A stretch of 64,000 nucleotides of DNA. Origin: Rhizobium terrae. Lineage in GTDB: Bacteria > Pseudomonadota > Alphaproteobacteria > Rhizobiales > Rhizobiaceae. Of the stretch, positions 17,502-26,725 are shown in pieces. The notes under the pieces are model-generated. The model made no database searches. It was not told the origin of the DNA and saw nothing but the letters and a program-made list of their open reading frames with translations. The stretch's first letter is position 1. Each line of letters starts with the position of its first letter. Both the position numbers and the translations under genes were made by a program. Location: the NCBI RefSeq assembly GCF_003425685.1, contig NZ_QJKM01000005.1, positions 124,001 to 188,000 of the forward strand, given 5' to 3'.

Positions 17502-18269
17502 ATGCCACGGACAGAGTTTACGGCGCGCTTCAAGGCGCGTCAGCAACTGCTCGGCACATTCGTCAAGACACCCACCAGCTATGCCTCGGAAATCCTCGGC
17601 GGCGCAGGGTTCGATTTCGTCGTCATCGATGAAGAGCACGCGCCGATCGATCGTTTCGCGACCGACCAGATCCTGCTGGGATGCCGGGCGAACGACATTG
17701 CCGGTCTCGTCCGGGTGCCCTCGTCGGCTCCGAGCGCCATCCAATCGGTGCTGGATTGCGGCGCGAGCGGAGTGCTGGTTCCGCATCTCGCCTCCGTCGA
17801 GATCGCCCGCGCCGTGGTAGCCGCGAGCCGGTATCGCGGCGGTGCCCGCGGCTTTTCCAATTCGCCGCGCGCCGGCGGTTATGGCGCCACCGGCATGTGG
17901 GCCCATATCGAGGCCCAGGATCGCGATGTCGCGGTACTCGCGATGATCGAGGATAAAGAAGCGATCGACGTCATCGAAGACATCGTGACCGTCGAGGGGC
18001 TCGACGGGATTTTCATCGGCCGCGGGGACCTGACGGTTTCACTCGGCGCCAAGTCCGCCGGCGAACCGGTGGTCAAGGATGCGGTCTCCCGCATCATGGC
18101 AGCTGCCCGCAAAGTCGGCAAACCCATCTGCATCATGGTCGGTTCGGTCGATGAAATAGGGCCGTTCCGCGCGGATGGTGCAAGCGCCTTCATCGTCTCG
18201 TCCGATCAGGCTCTTCTGCGTGCCAGCGCCAATCGCACCCGCGCCGAATTCAGTGCCGCGGTAAACTGA
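17502..18269 (+). CDS. HpcH/HpaI-type class II aldolase
   Basis: A 255-residue aldolase of the HpcH/HpaI/YfaU family, which cleaves 4-hydroxy-2-oxo acids into pyruvate and an aldehyde with a divalent metal. The early block FDFVVIDEEHAPID (D43-H46) carries the catalytic/acid region, RVPSSAPSAIQSVLDCGASGVLVPH the phosphate-like loop and metal-binding area, and FIGRGDLTVSLG the C-terminal glycine-aspartate motif. GGGGAGG sits just before the ATG. It would perform a carbon-carbon cleavage step in the cluster's pathway. Confidence 0.9.
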   Translation: MPRTEFTARFKARQQLLGTFVKTPTSYASEILGGAGFDFVVIDEEHAPIDRFATDQILLGCRANDIAGLVRVPSSAPSAIQSVLDCGASGVLVPHLASVEIARAVVAASRYRGGARGFSNSPRAGGYGATGMWAHIEAQDRDVAVLAMIEDKEAIDVIEDIVTVEGLDGIFIGRGDLTVSLGAKSAGEPVVKDAVSRIMAAARKVGKPICIMVGSVDEIGPFRADGASAFIVSSDQALLRASANRTRAEFSAAVN

Positions 18270-18292
18270 AACGATCACCTCAGGATACGAAC

Positions 18293-19207
18293 ATGTACGC
18301 AGCAAACGACCCACGGGCGGTGCTCAATACTGCGACGGCCCGCAACAATCCTGCTCCCACGGCCTACAAGGGCGCGGAATATGCCCGCTTCTACGACGCC
18401 CCGCCTCAGGAAGTGGTTGACGGCAGCGAGACCTATTATGCGCGAGGCCAGAACCTTGTTGTGGCGCATACCAGGGGTAAAGCCGGCCTCGTGCTTTCCC
18501 GGGTGAACCAACTCGACGAATATATGGTTCTGCTTCCCAATAGGGACACATCGGTGGACGTGCGCTGGAATGGTCAGAGCATCACGGCCGACGGCTATTG
18601 CATCGTCGTCGTGCCGCCAGGCGACAGCGAGGTGCATCTGAAAGGCGACGGCGAGGTGATCCGGCTAATCACCACCCGCGCCGAAGACCTCGTTGCCAAG
18701 TGCTCGAATGCGGGCTCCTATCTCAGCTCCGATCCGAACGTGCCGCCGTTTCAGGCCTGGCCCGATCCGGTCGGCGGCCATAAGCTGCGGCATTACAGCC
18801 TGGACGTTCCGCCGGAGCCCGGCCGATTCGGGATCATTTTCCGCTGCTCGACGATCATGGTGAACTTCCTGCCCGGCAGCGGTCCGCGTGATATCACCAA
18901 GATGTCGCCGCACTTCCATGACGATTTCGAACAATATTCGCTCTGTGTCGCGGGCTCCTACATCCACTACTTGCGCTGGCCGTGGATCAGCGATCTCAAT
19001 GCGTGGCGACCTGACGATGCCGAACTCTGTGCGGCTCCTTCCGTTGCGGTCATTCCACCGCCGGCCATCCATACCTCCCGGTCCATGGACCCGGTGAAGA
19101 ACGTGCTTGTCGACATATTCAGCCCGCCGCGGGCTGATTTTTCGGCAAAGCCCGGCTGGGTACTGAATGCAGACGAATATCCCGCGCCAGACAATATCGC
19201 GCGATGA
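18293..19207 (+). CDS. Cupin-domain protein of unknown function
   Basis: A 304-residue protein that appears to have two beta-sandwich halves. The second half contains the cupin metal motif PHFHDDFEQYSLCV (H207, H209, E213 as likely ligands) and a distal histidine in PPPAIHTSRS (H260). The first half (RGQNLVVAHTRG to RLITTRAED) is cupin-like but lacks the histidines, a bicupin arrangement. Such proteins include dioxygenases and sugar or keto-acid isomerases. It follows the aldolase by 23 bases and precedes DUF6282 paralogue C, so it is probably an enzyme of the same pathway. I do not recognise a named family. Confidence 0.7.
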   Translation: MYAANDPRAVLNTATARNNPAPTAYKGAEYARFYDAPPQEVVDGSETYYARGQNLVVAHTRGKAGLVLSRVNQLDEYMVLLPNRDTSVDVRWNGQSITADGYCIVVVPPGDSEVHLKGDGEVIRLITTRAEDLVAKCSNAGSYLSSDPNVPPFQAWPDPVGGHKLRHYSLDVPPEPGRFGIIFRCSTIMVNFLPGSGPRDITKMSPHFHDDFEQYSLCVAGSYIHYLRWPWISDLNAWRPDDAELCAAPSVAVIPPPAIHTSRSMDPVKNVLVDIFSPPRADFSAKPGWVLNADEYPAPDNIAR

Positions 19208-19241
19208 ACCAGACAAATCAGCCCTGATGGGAGTGACACAC

Positions 19242-20156
19242 ATGACCGAAGCTTCATCCGCCACCGCCGATCGCAAAGCCGAAATCGCGGATCTCCTCGT
19301 TGGTGCCGTTGACCTGCATTGCCATAGCGGGCCGGCCGTCTTCCCGCGCCTGCTCGATCATTATGAGGCGATGAAGGAGGCGTCCGACGCCGGCTTCTCC
19401 GCACTCGTCTACAAGGATCATTTCTATCCCGGTATGGCGCATGCCAAGCTGCTCGAGACGCTTTATCCGGATACCGGCGTGCGCCTCTATTCGGGCGTGG
19501 CACTCAACAACGCCAGCGGCGGCATCAACCCGCATGCGGTCGACCATGCCGTCAAGCTCGGCGGCAAGATCGTCTGGATGCCGACATTCGCGGCTGCGAA
19601 CCACATCGACAAGAGCGCCAACGAGACGAAGAACTATCCCAAAAGCGTTAATCCGATGCTGCCGCCCATTCCGCTCACCGTGCTCGACGATAACGGTAAG
19701 CTGACCAAGGAGACCAACGAGGTGATCGACGTCGTCGCAGCCGGCGACATAATCCTCGCCAGCGGGCACCTTTCGGTGGATGAGCTGAAAGTGCTGTATC
19801 CCGAAGCCAAACGGCGCGGAGTGAAGAAGATGATGATCAATCATCCCACTTATGTCATCGGCTGCTCGGACGACGATATCCGGGAATTGAGCCGGCTCGG
19901 CGTCTACATGGAACATTCGATCTGCATGTTCATCCCGAACGAGCGCGGCCCCTCCAAATGGGATGCCGCGGAATTACGCCGCCTCGTGGACCTTGCCGGG
20001 GTCGAGATGACGATATTTGGCTCCGATCTCGGCCTCGTAAAGATGCCGCGCCCGGTCGAGGGGTATCGTGCCATCGTCAACGACCTGCTCGACCTGCAAA
20101 TGCCCAAATCCGATATCCGTAAGCTGGTGGGTACCAATGCGGCGGGCCTACTTTAA
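19242..20156 (+). CDS. DUF6282-type metallohydrolase-like protein (paralogue C)
   Basis: A 304-residue protein, equal in length to paralogue A at 7019 and with the same intact motifs: DLHCHSGP, YKDHFYPG, YSGVALNNASGGINP, ASGHLSVDELKVLY, NHPTYVIG and FGSDLGLVKMPRPVEGY. The frame is open from 19167, inside the preceding gene, but ATG 19242 has GGGAG at 19229-19233 and is preferred. It differs from paralogue A in a 20-residue insertion-like stretch around HIDKSANETKNYPKS. It is the last gene of the third IclR-site unit. The reaction is unknown; hydrolysis or decarboxylation is the likeliest guess from the fold. Confidence 0.8.
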   Translation: MTEASSATADRKAEIADLLVGAVDLHCHSGPAVFPRLLDHYEAMKEASDAGFSALVYKDHFYPGMAHAKLLETLYPDTGVRLYSGVALNNASGGINPHAVDHAVKLGGKIVWMPTFAAANHIDKSANETKNYPKSVNPMLPPIPLTVLDDNGKLTKETNEVIDVVAAGDIILASGHLSVDELKVLYPEAKRRGVKKMMINHPTYVIGCSDDDIRELSRLGVYMEHSICMFIPNERGPSKWDAAELRRLVDLAGVEMTIFGSDLGLVKMPRPVEGYRAIVNDLLDLQMPKSDIRKLVGTNAAGLL

Positions 20157-20292
20157 CGAAGGCCATTGATTAGGTCACGATTCCTGCATTCGCATGCACA
20201 AGCCTTGAACACGTTTTCCGTCGTTCTTACCTGTCTGCTGAGCCGGGGCTTCATGAGACCGGCGCGTCACAAGACTTTTGTAGGTGGCAGAG

Positions 20293-20583
20293 ATGCAACA
20301 GATGGGAATGACGATCCGTGACCTCAGCGTCGATGAACGTGAGGAGATTTTTGTAAACCTTGCGGAGGAGCTCGAGGGCACCGCGCGCGAAGCCCTCGCG
20401 GAGGGCAACCAGCACTTTGCCGCCCTGTCGAGCAATATGGCGGAGGCAATCCGCATTAATGCCGGCGTGCTCGTGCATGAAGACCTCGACGCGGCCGAAC
20501 AGGTGCTTCAGCAGGCGAATGCGATGATTTCGCAGTTCAATGCCGCCCATCCTTACCGAATGATCAGCACCGCCATTCATTGA
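20293..20583 (+). CDS. Small hypothetical protein
   Basis: A 96-residue acidic, mostly helical protein (from MQQMGMTIRDLSVDEREEIF) with an AEELEGTAREALAEG segment and no membrane helix or cysteine. A GTG at 20284 would add three residues. It stands alone, between the catabolic cluster and the converging aminotransferase genes. I do not recognise a family. The consistent codon choice and soluble amphipathic helices suggest that it is real. Confidence 0.5.
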   Translation: MQQMGMTIRDLSVDEREEIFVNLAEELEGTAREALAEGNQHFAALSSNMAEAIRINAGVLVHEDLDAAEQVLQQANAMISQFNAAHPYRMISTAIH

Positions 20584-20666
20584 TCCCAGGAAAACAAAAG
20601 GTTCCCGCGGCAGGCGCCCCGAGAGCCTCGTTTGACGGCGGGCAAGAAATGGCCGCCGGATGATCG

Positions 20667-21944
20667 CTATTTCGCCGCCTTGATGATCTCTCCGAGGATG
20701 ACGTCGAAGCGGTCGATTTCCTCGATCTTGTTGTAGTGAACCATGGAAACGCGCATGCAGCCGGTTTCCATGGCGAGCCCGAGGCGTTTCATCAGACGCG
20801 GCGCGAACATGTGGCCGTCGCGGCTGCCGACATTGCGTTTGCCGAGTTCGGCCGCGAGGTACTGCGGCGTCAGGCCGGGAATGTTGAAGCAGATGGTCGG
20901 CACGCGTTTTTCCACCTGCGCTTCGTCGGACACGCCATAGACCGTCGCGCCGTGCTTCTTCAAAACCGACAGCATCTTCTTCGAGAGTGTCTGCTCATAA
21001 GCCCGGATCGCCGTCATTGCCGAGACAATAGCCTCGCGGCGCGAGTGCTCGCCGGCGGGCAGGAAGCGGTGACCGAGCTCTTCGAGATATCGCACGGCGG
21101 CATCCATGCCGGCGACGTTTTCGTAGGTGAAGGTGCCAACCTCGATCTTATAGGGCGGCACGTCGGGGATGAAGTCCTCCTTGAAAGTCGGCAGCCTGAC
21201 GAGCGCATCGTAACGGCCCCAGAGGAAGCCCATGTGCGGGGAGAAATTCTTATAGCCGGAGCAGACGAGATAGTCGCAATCCCAGGCCTGCACGTCCATC
21301 ACGCCATGCGGTCCGAAATGCACGCAGTCGAGGAAGACCTCCGCGCCGGCGGCATGCGCCAGCTTGCCGACTGTCGCCACGTCGACGATCGTGCCGATCG
21401 AATGAGCGGTAACCGTGCAGGCGACGAGCCGGGTCCTGTCGTTCAGGAGCGGCTTCAGGTCTTCGGTGTGCAGCGTTCCGTCGTTGCGCATCCTCCACCA
21501 GACGATCTTGGCGCCATCGGCTTCCAGCGCCGTCCAAGTGGCGATGTCGGCATCATGGTCCATGTCGGTGACGATGATTTCGTTCCGCTCCTTCAGCATC
21601 TTGGCGATGCCCAGGCTGACGAGGCGGATGAAGGAGGTGGCGTTAAGGCCGAAGGAGATTTCCTCCGGACGATAGGCATTGACCAGCAGGCCGACGGAGA
21701 CGCGGCCTTCGGCGACAGTGCGGTCTACGCCCCGGCTGTGCAGGTAGGGAGCCATGCGCTGCACGTTGCAATCGACGAGGTGGGCTGCGACCGCATCGAC
21801 GACCGTCTGGGGAACCTGGGCGCCGCCGGCATTTTCGAAGAAGATGAAGTCCTTGTATTTCTGTAGCGCCGGAAACTTGGCGCGGATCTCATCCACCGGA
21901 AAGGCCTTGGCTATGTTGTCGCCCGCCGCCACATGCGTGTTCAT
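20667..21944 (-). CDS. Class V PLP aminotransferase (cysteine desulfurase-like fold)
   Basis: A 425-residue fold-type I PLP enzyme. [12 protein letters not shown] near residue 36 is the substrate-binding start, [13 protein letters not shown] holds the stacking histidine region, [11 protein letters not shown] (D206, H209) the PLP ring contact, and [15 protein letters not shown] the Schiff-base lysine K232. The active-site cysteine loop of true cysteine desulfurases is not evident, so an aminotransferase, lyase or kynureninase-like role is more likely. It lies 21 bases downstream of the class I aminotransferase gene, in one minus-strand unit. Confidence 0.85.
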   Translation of the reverse strand: MNTHVAAGDNIAKAFPVDEIRAKFPALQKYKDFIFFENAGGAQVPQTVVDAVAAHLVDCNVQRMAPYLHSRGVDRTVAEGRVSVGLLVNAYRPEEISFGLNATSFIRLVSLGIAKMLKERNEIIVTDMDHDADIATWTALEADGAKIVWWRMRNDGTLHTEDLKPLLNDRTRLVACTVTAHSIGTIVDVATVGKLAHAAGAEVFLDCVHFGPHGVMDVQAWDCDYLVCSGYKNFSPHMGFLWGRYDALVRLPTFKEDFIPDVPPYKIEVGTFTYENVAGMDAAVRYLEELGHRFLPAGEHSRREAIVSAMTAIRAYEQTLSKKMLSVLKKHGATVYGVSDEAQVEKRVPTICFNIPGLTPQYLAAELGKRNVGSRDGHMFAPRLMKRLGLAMETGCMRVSMVHYNKIEEIDRFDVILGEIIKAAK

Positions 21945-21965
21945 GCTCTTCTCCCTAAATGACCG

Positions 21966-23135
21966 TCAGAGTTCGTTGAAGAATGTGGTGAGGCGGTCCA
22001 TCGCCTCGCCTATGCGCTCGATGCTTTCGGACCCGAAGCAGATGCGCAGATGGCCTTCGCCCATCTCGCCGTAAAAGCTGCCAGCTTCGACGACCACCCC
22101 GGTCCTTTCGAGGATCAGGTCGGCGGCATCCTGCGATTTCAGGCCGGTGCCGCGGATATCCGGAAAGGCGTAGATGGTGCCTTCCGGACGGGCGCAGATG
22201 ACGCCCGGCATCTGGTTCAGGCGAGCAACCACAAGATCACGCTTCTTCTGATCGTCCGCGACCATCGCATCCAAAGCCGATGCCGGCCCGGTGACAGCCG
22301 CCAGCGCGCCGTACTGGATGAAGGTGTTCACATGGGTGACCTCGGTCGAGGTGATCTTCATCAGGCCCGGGATGAGGCTTTTGTCTGCCGCGATATAGCC
22401 GAGTCGCCAGCCGTCCATCGCATAGGCCTTGGTGAAGGCATACATGCTGACGGTGCGTTCCTTCATGCCGGGCAGCGAGGCGATGCTGACGTGTTCGGCG
22501 CCGTCGAACAGGATTTGTTCGTAAACTTCGTCCGACAACACCACGAGATCGTGCTCGATGGCGAGATCGACGACGATCTGGAGTTCGGCGCGGGAATACA
22601 CCCGGCCCGTCGGATTGACCGGGTTGACGAGCACGATCATCCGGGTCGCCTTGGTGATCTTCGCTTCGATCAGATCGCGGCGGATGCGGAAGCCGGTATC
22701 CCTGTCGAGCGGAGCGATGACCGTCTTGCCGCCCGCCATCTCGATCTTGCCGAGATGCTGCGGATAATAGGGCTCCAGCAGGATCGCCTCGTCGCCCTGA
22801 TCGATGAGCGTCATGAAGGCCGCGAACGAGGCCTGAGTCAGGCCGTTGGTGACGATGATCTCATTTGCCGAAATGTCCATGCGGTTGTAGCCGCGCAGCT
22901 TGGCCGCCAGCGCTTCGCGCAACTGCGGAAGGCCCTGCAGGTCGCTGTAATGCACTTCGCCGCGCTTCAGCGCCGCGATCGTCGCATCCTTGATATGCTG
23001 GGGGGTATCGTGGAAGGGCCGGCCGAGTTCCAGGTGGATGAGGTCGCGGCCGCTGCCTGCGAGGCCGGCTGCCTTGGCATACATGCCGAAGCTTTTGGGA
23101 GATGTTTGGGTGATGCGGCGGGCTAGGCGGACCAT
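21966..23135 (-). CDS. Class I/II PLP aminotransferase (aspartate aminotransferase-like)
   Basis: A 389-residue aminotransferase. HYSDLQGLPQLREALA is the typical entry block, NPVNPTG (171-177) and DEVYE (202-206) contact the cofactor, and AFTKAYAMDGWRLGY carries the Schiff-base lysine K236 and the conserved R244; an arginine near the end (LRICFGSE) should bind the substrate carboxylate. It diverges from the hydrolase gene at 23234 across a 98-base region holding a TTTGATCAAA palindrome. With the Liv transporter and FAD oxidoreductase nearby, it probably removes the amino group of an imported compound. Confidence 0.9.
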   Translation of the reverse strand: MVRLARRITQTSPKSFGMYAKAAGLAGSGRDLIHLELGRPFHDTPQHIKDATIAALKRGEVHYSDLQGLPQLREALAAKLRGYNRMDISANEIIVTNGLTQASFAAFMTLIDQGDEAILLEPYYPQHLGKIEMAGGKTVIAPLDRDTGFRIRRDLIEAKITKATRMIVLVNPVNPTGRVYSRAELQIVVDLAIEHDLVVLSDEVYEQILFDGAEHVSIASLPGMKERTVSMYAFTKAYAMDGWRLGYIAADKSLIPGLMKITSTEVTHVNTFIQYGALAAVTGPASALDAMVADDQKKRDLVVARLNQMPGVICARPEGTIYAFPDIRGTGLKSQDAADLILERTGVVVEAGSFYGEMGEGHLRICFGSESIERIGEAMDRLTTFFNEL

Positions 23136-23174
23136 ACGTTCCTCGATATGCTTTCAAATAACTCGAGTTGAGCA

Positions 23175-23184
23175 TTTGATCAAA
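23175..23184. promoter_or_regulatory. TTTGATCAAA palindrome, candidate operator
   Basis: A perfect 10-bp palindrome in the divergent region between the aminotransferase and the hydrolase, followed by C. A close copy, TGTGATCAAAC, occurs in the divergent region between livG and the Rid gene (30151-30161), suggesting shared control. No regulator gene is present nearby. Confidence 0.45.
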
Positions 23185-23233
23185 CTTGCGGATGTTTCTA
23201 TGGTGAAGTGGGTGTCGGATCAAGAGGGTTTCA

Positions 23234-24082
23234 ATGCAGCGCGACATGAATGCACAGTTCAGCCTCGACCATGTGCCCGGCCTTTCAGATATTTTCACGC
23301 GTCGCCGATTGCTGGCGGATGCGGCTTTAGTACGGCATCAGGTATTTCGAAAGGTGCCCTACGGAGGCCACGCAGATCACACGTTGAACATCTTTCCTGC
23401 CGAAGCCGCGTCCGGCCCTGGGCCAGTGCAGCTTTTCATCCATGGCGGCTTCTGGCGATCGCTGGATGCGGACCTGTTCAGCTTCCTTGCCACGGGGTTC
23501 GTGCCATTCGGCGCCATGCTGGTGGTGATCGACTATCCGCTCATGCCTGAAACGCGTATGGGCGGCGTGGTCGAGGCCTGCCGCGAGGCGCTTTCCTGGA
23601 CCTACCGGAATTGCGCGCGATATGGCGGCGATCCGGACCGGCTGTTCATCTCCGGCAATTCCGCCGGAGGGCATCTGGTTGCGGAACTCGCCGATCGCCC
23701 GTCCCTTGCAAAGGCGCGGTTGCCGGAGAATGCCATCAGGGGGGTGACGGCGATCAGCGGCATTTATGACCTCGAGCCGGTAACGCGATCCTTCCAGAAC
23801 GATTCCCTCAATCTCACGCCAGCGGAAGTGGCAGCTTTCAGCCCGCTCAATCGCACCTACGACCTTGCCGCGCCGCTGATCGTCACCCTCGGCAATGACG
23901 AAACGGAGGAATTCCATCGTCAGTCCGAATCGTTCGTCCAGCATTGCCATCAGGACAGATTCCCGGTTTCGCTTCTCAAAGTGCCGAATACCAACCACAT
24001 TACCGTGCTCAGCGAAGCGCTTGCCGAACCGGAAAACGTTCTCAATCAGGCCGTCCGCCGCCAGATGGGGCTCCTGGTTTGA
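23234..24082 (+). CDS. Alpha/beta hydrolase, kynurenine formamidase-like
   Basis: A 282-residue hydrolase. The oxyanion motif HGGFW (70-74) and the nucleophile elbow GNSAGG with S143 identify the HSL/arylformamidase group; the aspartate of LGNDETEE and the histidine of NTNHITV near the C-terminus complete the triad. ATG 23246 is an alternative start four residues in. It is transcribed away from the two aminotransferase genes and converges on the binding-protein gene of the Liv transporter, so it probably hydrolyses an amide or ester in the same pathway. A carboxylesterase role is equally compatible. Confidence 0.85.
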   Translation: MQRDMNAQFSLDHVPGLSDIFTRRRLLADAALVRHQVFRKVPYGGHADHTLNIFPAEAASGPGPVQLFIHGGFWRSLDADLFSFLATGFVPFGAMLVVIDYPLMPETRMGGVVEACREALSWTYRNCARYGGDPDRLFISGNSAGGHLVAELADRPSLAKARLPENAIRGVTAISGIYDLEPVTRSFQNDSLNLTPAEVAAFSPLNRTYDLAAPLIVTLGNDETEEFHRQSESFVQHCHQDRFPVSLLKVPNTNHITVLSEALAEPENVLNQAVRRQMGLLV

Positions 24083-24086
24083 TAGG

Positions 24087-24112
24087 GCGTGGCGGTCGTG
24101 CCACCGCCACGC
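24087..24112. terminator. Bidirectional terminator hairpin between convergent genes
   Basis: GCGTGGCGGT and ACCGCCACGC form a perfect 10-bp stem with a 6-base loop, within the 41 bases separating the stops of the hydrolase (+) and the Liv binding protein (-). The following bases are moderately T-rich on the + strand. Confidence 0.7.
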
Positions 24113-24123
24113 GCCGTTTGTGT

Positions 24124-25389
24124 TCACTTGTCAATCTGGGTAATGGCGTCGGCGACGCGCTTCTTGTCCCATTTGTCGACGACGGTCAGCTTGCCGTCGC
24201 CGACGCCCCAGATGAGGTAGGGACCGGTGACGTCTCCCTGAGGATCGAAGGAGATCGGCCCGGTGGCGCCCTCGTAACGGATCGCCTTGCCGGCCTTGAT
24301 CAGTTCCTTTGCCTTCCTGAAGCCTTCAGGGCCGGGATAGATGACCTCGCCGTCGCCGGTCGTGATGGCGCGGATGTTGTCGCGTATGGCAGTGCCGTCC
24401 GGCTTGCCGGCCTTTTCCATGGCGAGCAGGGCGACGGCGGCTGCGTCATACATGGTGTGCAGGCCGGGACCGTTCGGCGCCTTGCCGAATTTCGCGGTCC
24501 AAGCCTTGTTGAAGGCATCGACGGACAGGCCTTCCGTCTGAGCATTGTCGATGCCTTGCGCCTTGGTGAGGTATTGGGCGCCTACCGACTTCACGAATTC
24601 GTCGGCGCGCAGCGAGTTGCTGAGTAAGAGGTTCTGCGAACCGCCGAAGGAAATCCATTCACGAAGAGCGGTTGCACCATCCGCCGGGAAGGCGATCAGG
24701 AAGAGCGAATCCGGATCGCCCTGGAGGGCGGCATTGACTTCGGCGCGGTAGGAGGCCTGTTCCTGGTTATAAGGGGTGACGCCGGTGACTGCGCCGCCGA
24801 GCTTTTCAAAGGATGCCTTGAACGAGCGGGCGAGCGAGACGCCGTAATCCGAATTCACATGGATGATGGCGATCTTCTTGTAGCCCTTGGTCTTGGCGAT
24901 GTTCGCCATGACGACGCCCTGCGGCCGGTCGGTCGGCAGGGTGCGGAACCAGTAGCCGCCGGTGCCGCCGTCGCGGGCAAGCTGGGTAAAGGTCGGAGCG
25001 GATGAGCAGCAGGAGATTTGCACGACCTTGGCAGGCACGGTGACCGAAGTCAGGATCGGCATGGTGACGCCGGACTGGATGGCGCCGAGCACGACCGGCG
25101 CTTTCTCGATCTCGACGAGGGTTTTGGCGGCATCGACGCCGACGTTCGGAGAGCCCTGATCGTCGCGCAGAATGTATTTCACCTTACAGCCGGCAACGCC
25201 GCCCGCTTCGTTGAACTGATCGACGGCAAGCTGGCCGGCATCGCCGATCGCCTTGCCGATCGCGGCCATCGAGCCGGTGATCGACAGCACGGACCCGACC
25301 GGAATTTCGCAGGATTGCGCGGCGGCGGGTAGCGCGCCCGCCATGAGGCCGAGACCGAAGGTGCCCGACAGAAGAAGGTGCTTTTTCAT
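24124..25389 (-). CDS. ABC transporter amino-acid/amide binding protein (LivK-like)
   Basis: A 421-residue periplasmic binding protein of the type 1, Leu/Ile/Val-binding fold. The N-terminal MKKHLLLSGTFGLGLMAGAL to PAAAQSC is a Sec signal peptide. Typical blocks are SVLSITGSMAAIGKAIGDAG, KYILRDDQGSPNVGVDAAKTLVE, ISCCSSAPTF and KIAIIHVNSDYGVSLARSF. I chose the ATG at 25389 (preceded by a GGGAA site) over 25410 because it starts a normal signal peptide. It is the last gene of a six-gene minus-strand operon with the FAD oxidoreductase and LivMHFG. The ligand is probably an amino acid or amide. Confidence 0.9.
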   Translation of the reverse strand: MKKHLLLSGTFGLGLMAGALPAAAQSCEIPVGSVLSITGSMAAIGKAIGDAGQLAVDQFNEAGGVAGCKVKYILRDDQGSPNVGVDAAKTLVEIEKAPVVLGAIQSGVTMPILTSVTVPAKVVQISCCSSAPTFTQLARDGGTGGYWFRTLPTDRPQGVVMANIAKTKGYKKIAIIHVNSDYGVSLARSFKASFEKLGGAVTGVTPYNQEQASYRAEVNAALQGDPDSLFLIAFPADGATALREWISFGGSQNLLLSNSLRADEFVKSVGAQYLTKAQGIDNAQTEGLSVDAFNKAWTAKFGKAPNGPGLHTMYDAAAVALLAMEKAGKPDGTAIRDNIRAITTGDGEVIYPGPEGFRKAKELIKAGKAIRYEGATGPISFDPQGDVTGPYLIWGVGDGKLTVVDKWDKKRVADAITQIDK

Positions 25390-25406
25390 TTCCGTTCCCT
25401 TTTTTA

Positions 25407-26723
25407 TCATGCGGCGGTTGACGATGGTTTATGCGCTGCTCTTGTAATTGCCCGGCGGTCGGACATCAGTCCCCGGATCAGGAAGAAGGATGGAGCGGCC
25501 CGCGCGATCTTTCGGAAAGGCACGGTTTCCGCCGGCATGAGCGGGACGGCGAGCTGGTCGAGCGGTATCGAACCGAGGACCGCATCGGCCAACACGTCGC
25601 CGAACATGGTCGTCATGGCGATGCCGCGGCCATTGCAGCCGGTAGCCCCGATGAAGTTTTGCCCGAACTTATAGAGATGCGGCAGGAAATCCGTCGTGAC
25701 GGCCGCCGTTCCGCGCCAGATATAGTCTGCGCGGGGTACCGAAGGCAGCCTGAGTTCGCAGGCGAGCCGGTCGGCGATGGTGCGGGCCATGCGCCGTTCC
25801 GCGCCCAAGGGCAGGATCGCCATGCCGCCGGAAATCAGCCGGTTGTCGCGGGTCAGCCGGTAGCTGAAAATGTTGGCGCGCGTATCGGACATCGGTTCGC
25901 GACGCGGCGAGAAGCGCGCGATGACCGCGGCGTCCAGCGGTTCGGTGGCGATCTGGTAGACTTGGAGAGGAATGGTAGTCCGGCCGAGACGTTCCGCAGG
26001 GCCTTCCCCGAAGGCATTGGTGCAGAGCAGCACGTGCCCGGCCCGAACCGAGCCGGCCGGCGTGACTACACGCCAACCGTTGGCTTCCGCCTCCACGGCC
26101 GTGACCGATGACTGTTCGTAGATCCGAGCGCCGAGGGCTGCGGCGCCCCTGGCGAGGCCATGTGCATAGGCGACCGGATTGATTGTCCCGCCGGAGCGGT
26201 CGAACAGTGCACCTTGATAGAGACGAATGCCGGTTCGTTTGCGGGCCTCTTCGGCATCCAGCCATTCCACCGGACGTCCGAAGAGCTGCCAGGCTTCGAC
26301 ACGCTTCCTGACGACCTCCGCCATTTCCAGAGAATGGGCCGGCTGCAGCCAGCCACTGCGCTGGGCGTCCTCGATCCCGTATTGCCGGGCGATCTCGAAA
26401 ACCCGGTCGCCGCCTTGGGCGACGAGGCGCAAGAGTTTCTGCCCCTTTTCCTCGCCGAGTTTCGAAGCGACATAGGTGGGATCGGCCTTGGAGAAGTTCG
26501 GCACCACGAAGCCGGCATTGCGGCCGCTGGCGCCGAAGGCGATGGAATGGGCTTCAAGGAGGACAACCGAAGCGCCTCGCTCCGCGAGCCTGAGGGCGGC
26601 GCTCAAACCCGTAAAACCGCCGCCGATGACCGCGACATCGGCGCAGGCATCCCCTTCGAACTGCGGATAGGCGGTGAGTTCCGTCGTCGCATGCCAAAAG
26701 GTAGGTGGATTGGGTTCGGGCAT
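25407..26723 (-). CDS. FAD-dependent amine/amino-acid oxidoreductase (DAO family)
   Basis: A 438-residue flavoenzyme. DVAVIGGGFTGLSAALRLAERGA holds the ADP-binding GxGxxG (34-39), and SIAFGASGRNAGFV is the block found in PuuB-like gamma-glutamylputrescine oxidase. GCNGRGIAMTTMFGDVLAD near the C-terminus is the second FAD contact. It sits in the Liv operon, two bases after livM and 17 before the binding-protein gene, so its substrate is probably the imported amino compound, which it would oxidise to an imine with hydrogen peroxide or a quinone as acceptor. Confidence 0.88.
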   Translation of the reverse strand: MPEPNPPTFWHATTELTAYPQFEGDACADVAVIGGGFTGLSAALRLAERGASVVLLEAHSIAFGASGRNAGFVVPNFSKADPTYVASKLGEEKGQKLLRLVAQGGDRVFEIARQYGIEDAQRSGWLQPAHSLEMAEVVRKRVEAWQLFGRPVEWLDAEEARKRTGIRLYQGALFDRSGGTINPVAYAHGLARGAAALGARIYEQSSVTAVEAEANGWRVVTPAGSVRAGHVLLCTNAFGEGPAERLGRTTIPLQVYQIATEPLDAAVIARFSPRREPMSDTRANIFSYRLTRDNRLISGGMAILPLGAERRMARTIADRLACELRLPSVPRADYIWRGTAAVTTDFLPHLYKFGQNFIGATGCNGRGIAMTTMFGDVLADAVLGSIPLDQLAVPLMPAETVPFRKIARAAPSFFLIRGLMSDRRAITRAAHKPSSTAA

Positions 26724-26725
26724 GG

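Noticed and set aside
18268-18277. AAACGATCA resembling a RhaR half-site
   Set aside because: Only 9 bases match, there is no inverted partner, and it lies between two genes of the unrelated aldolase operon.
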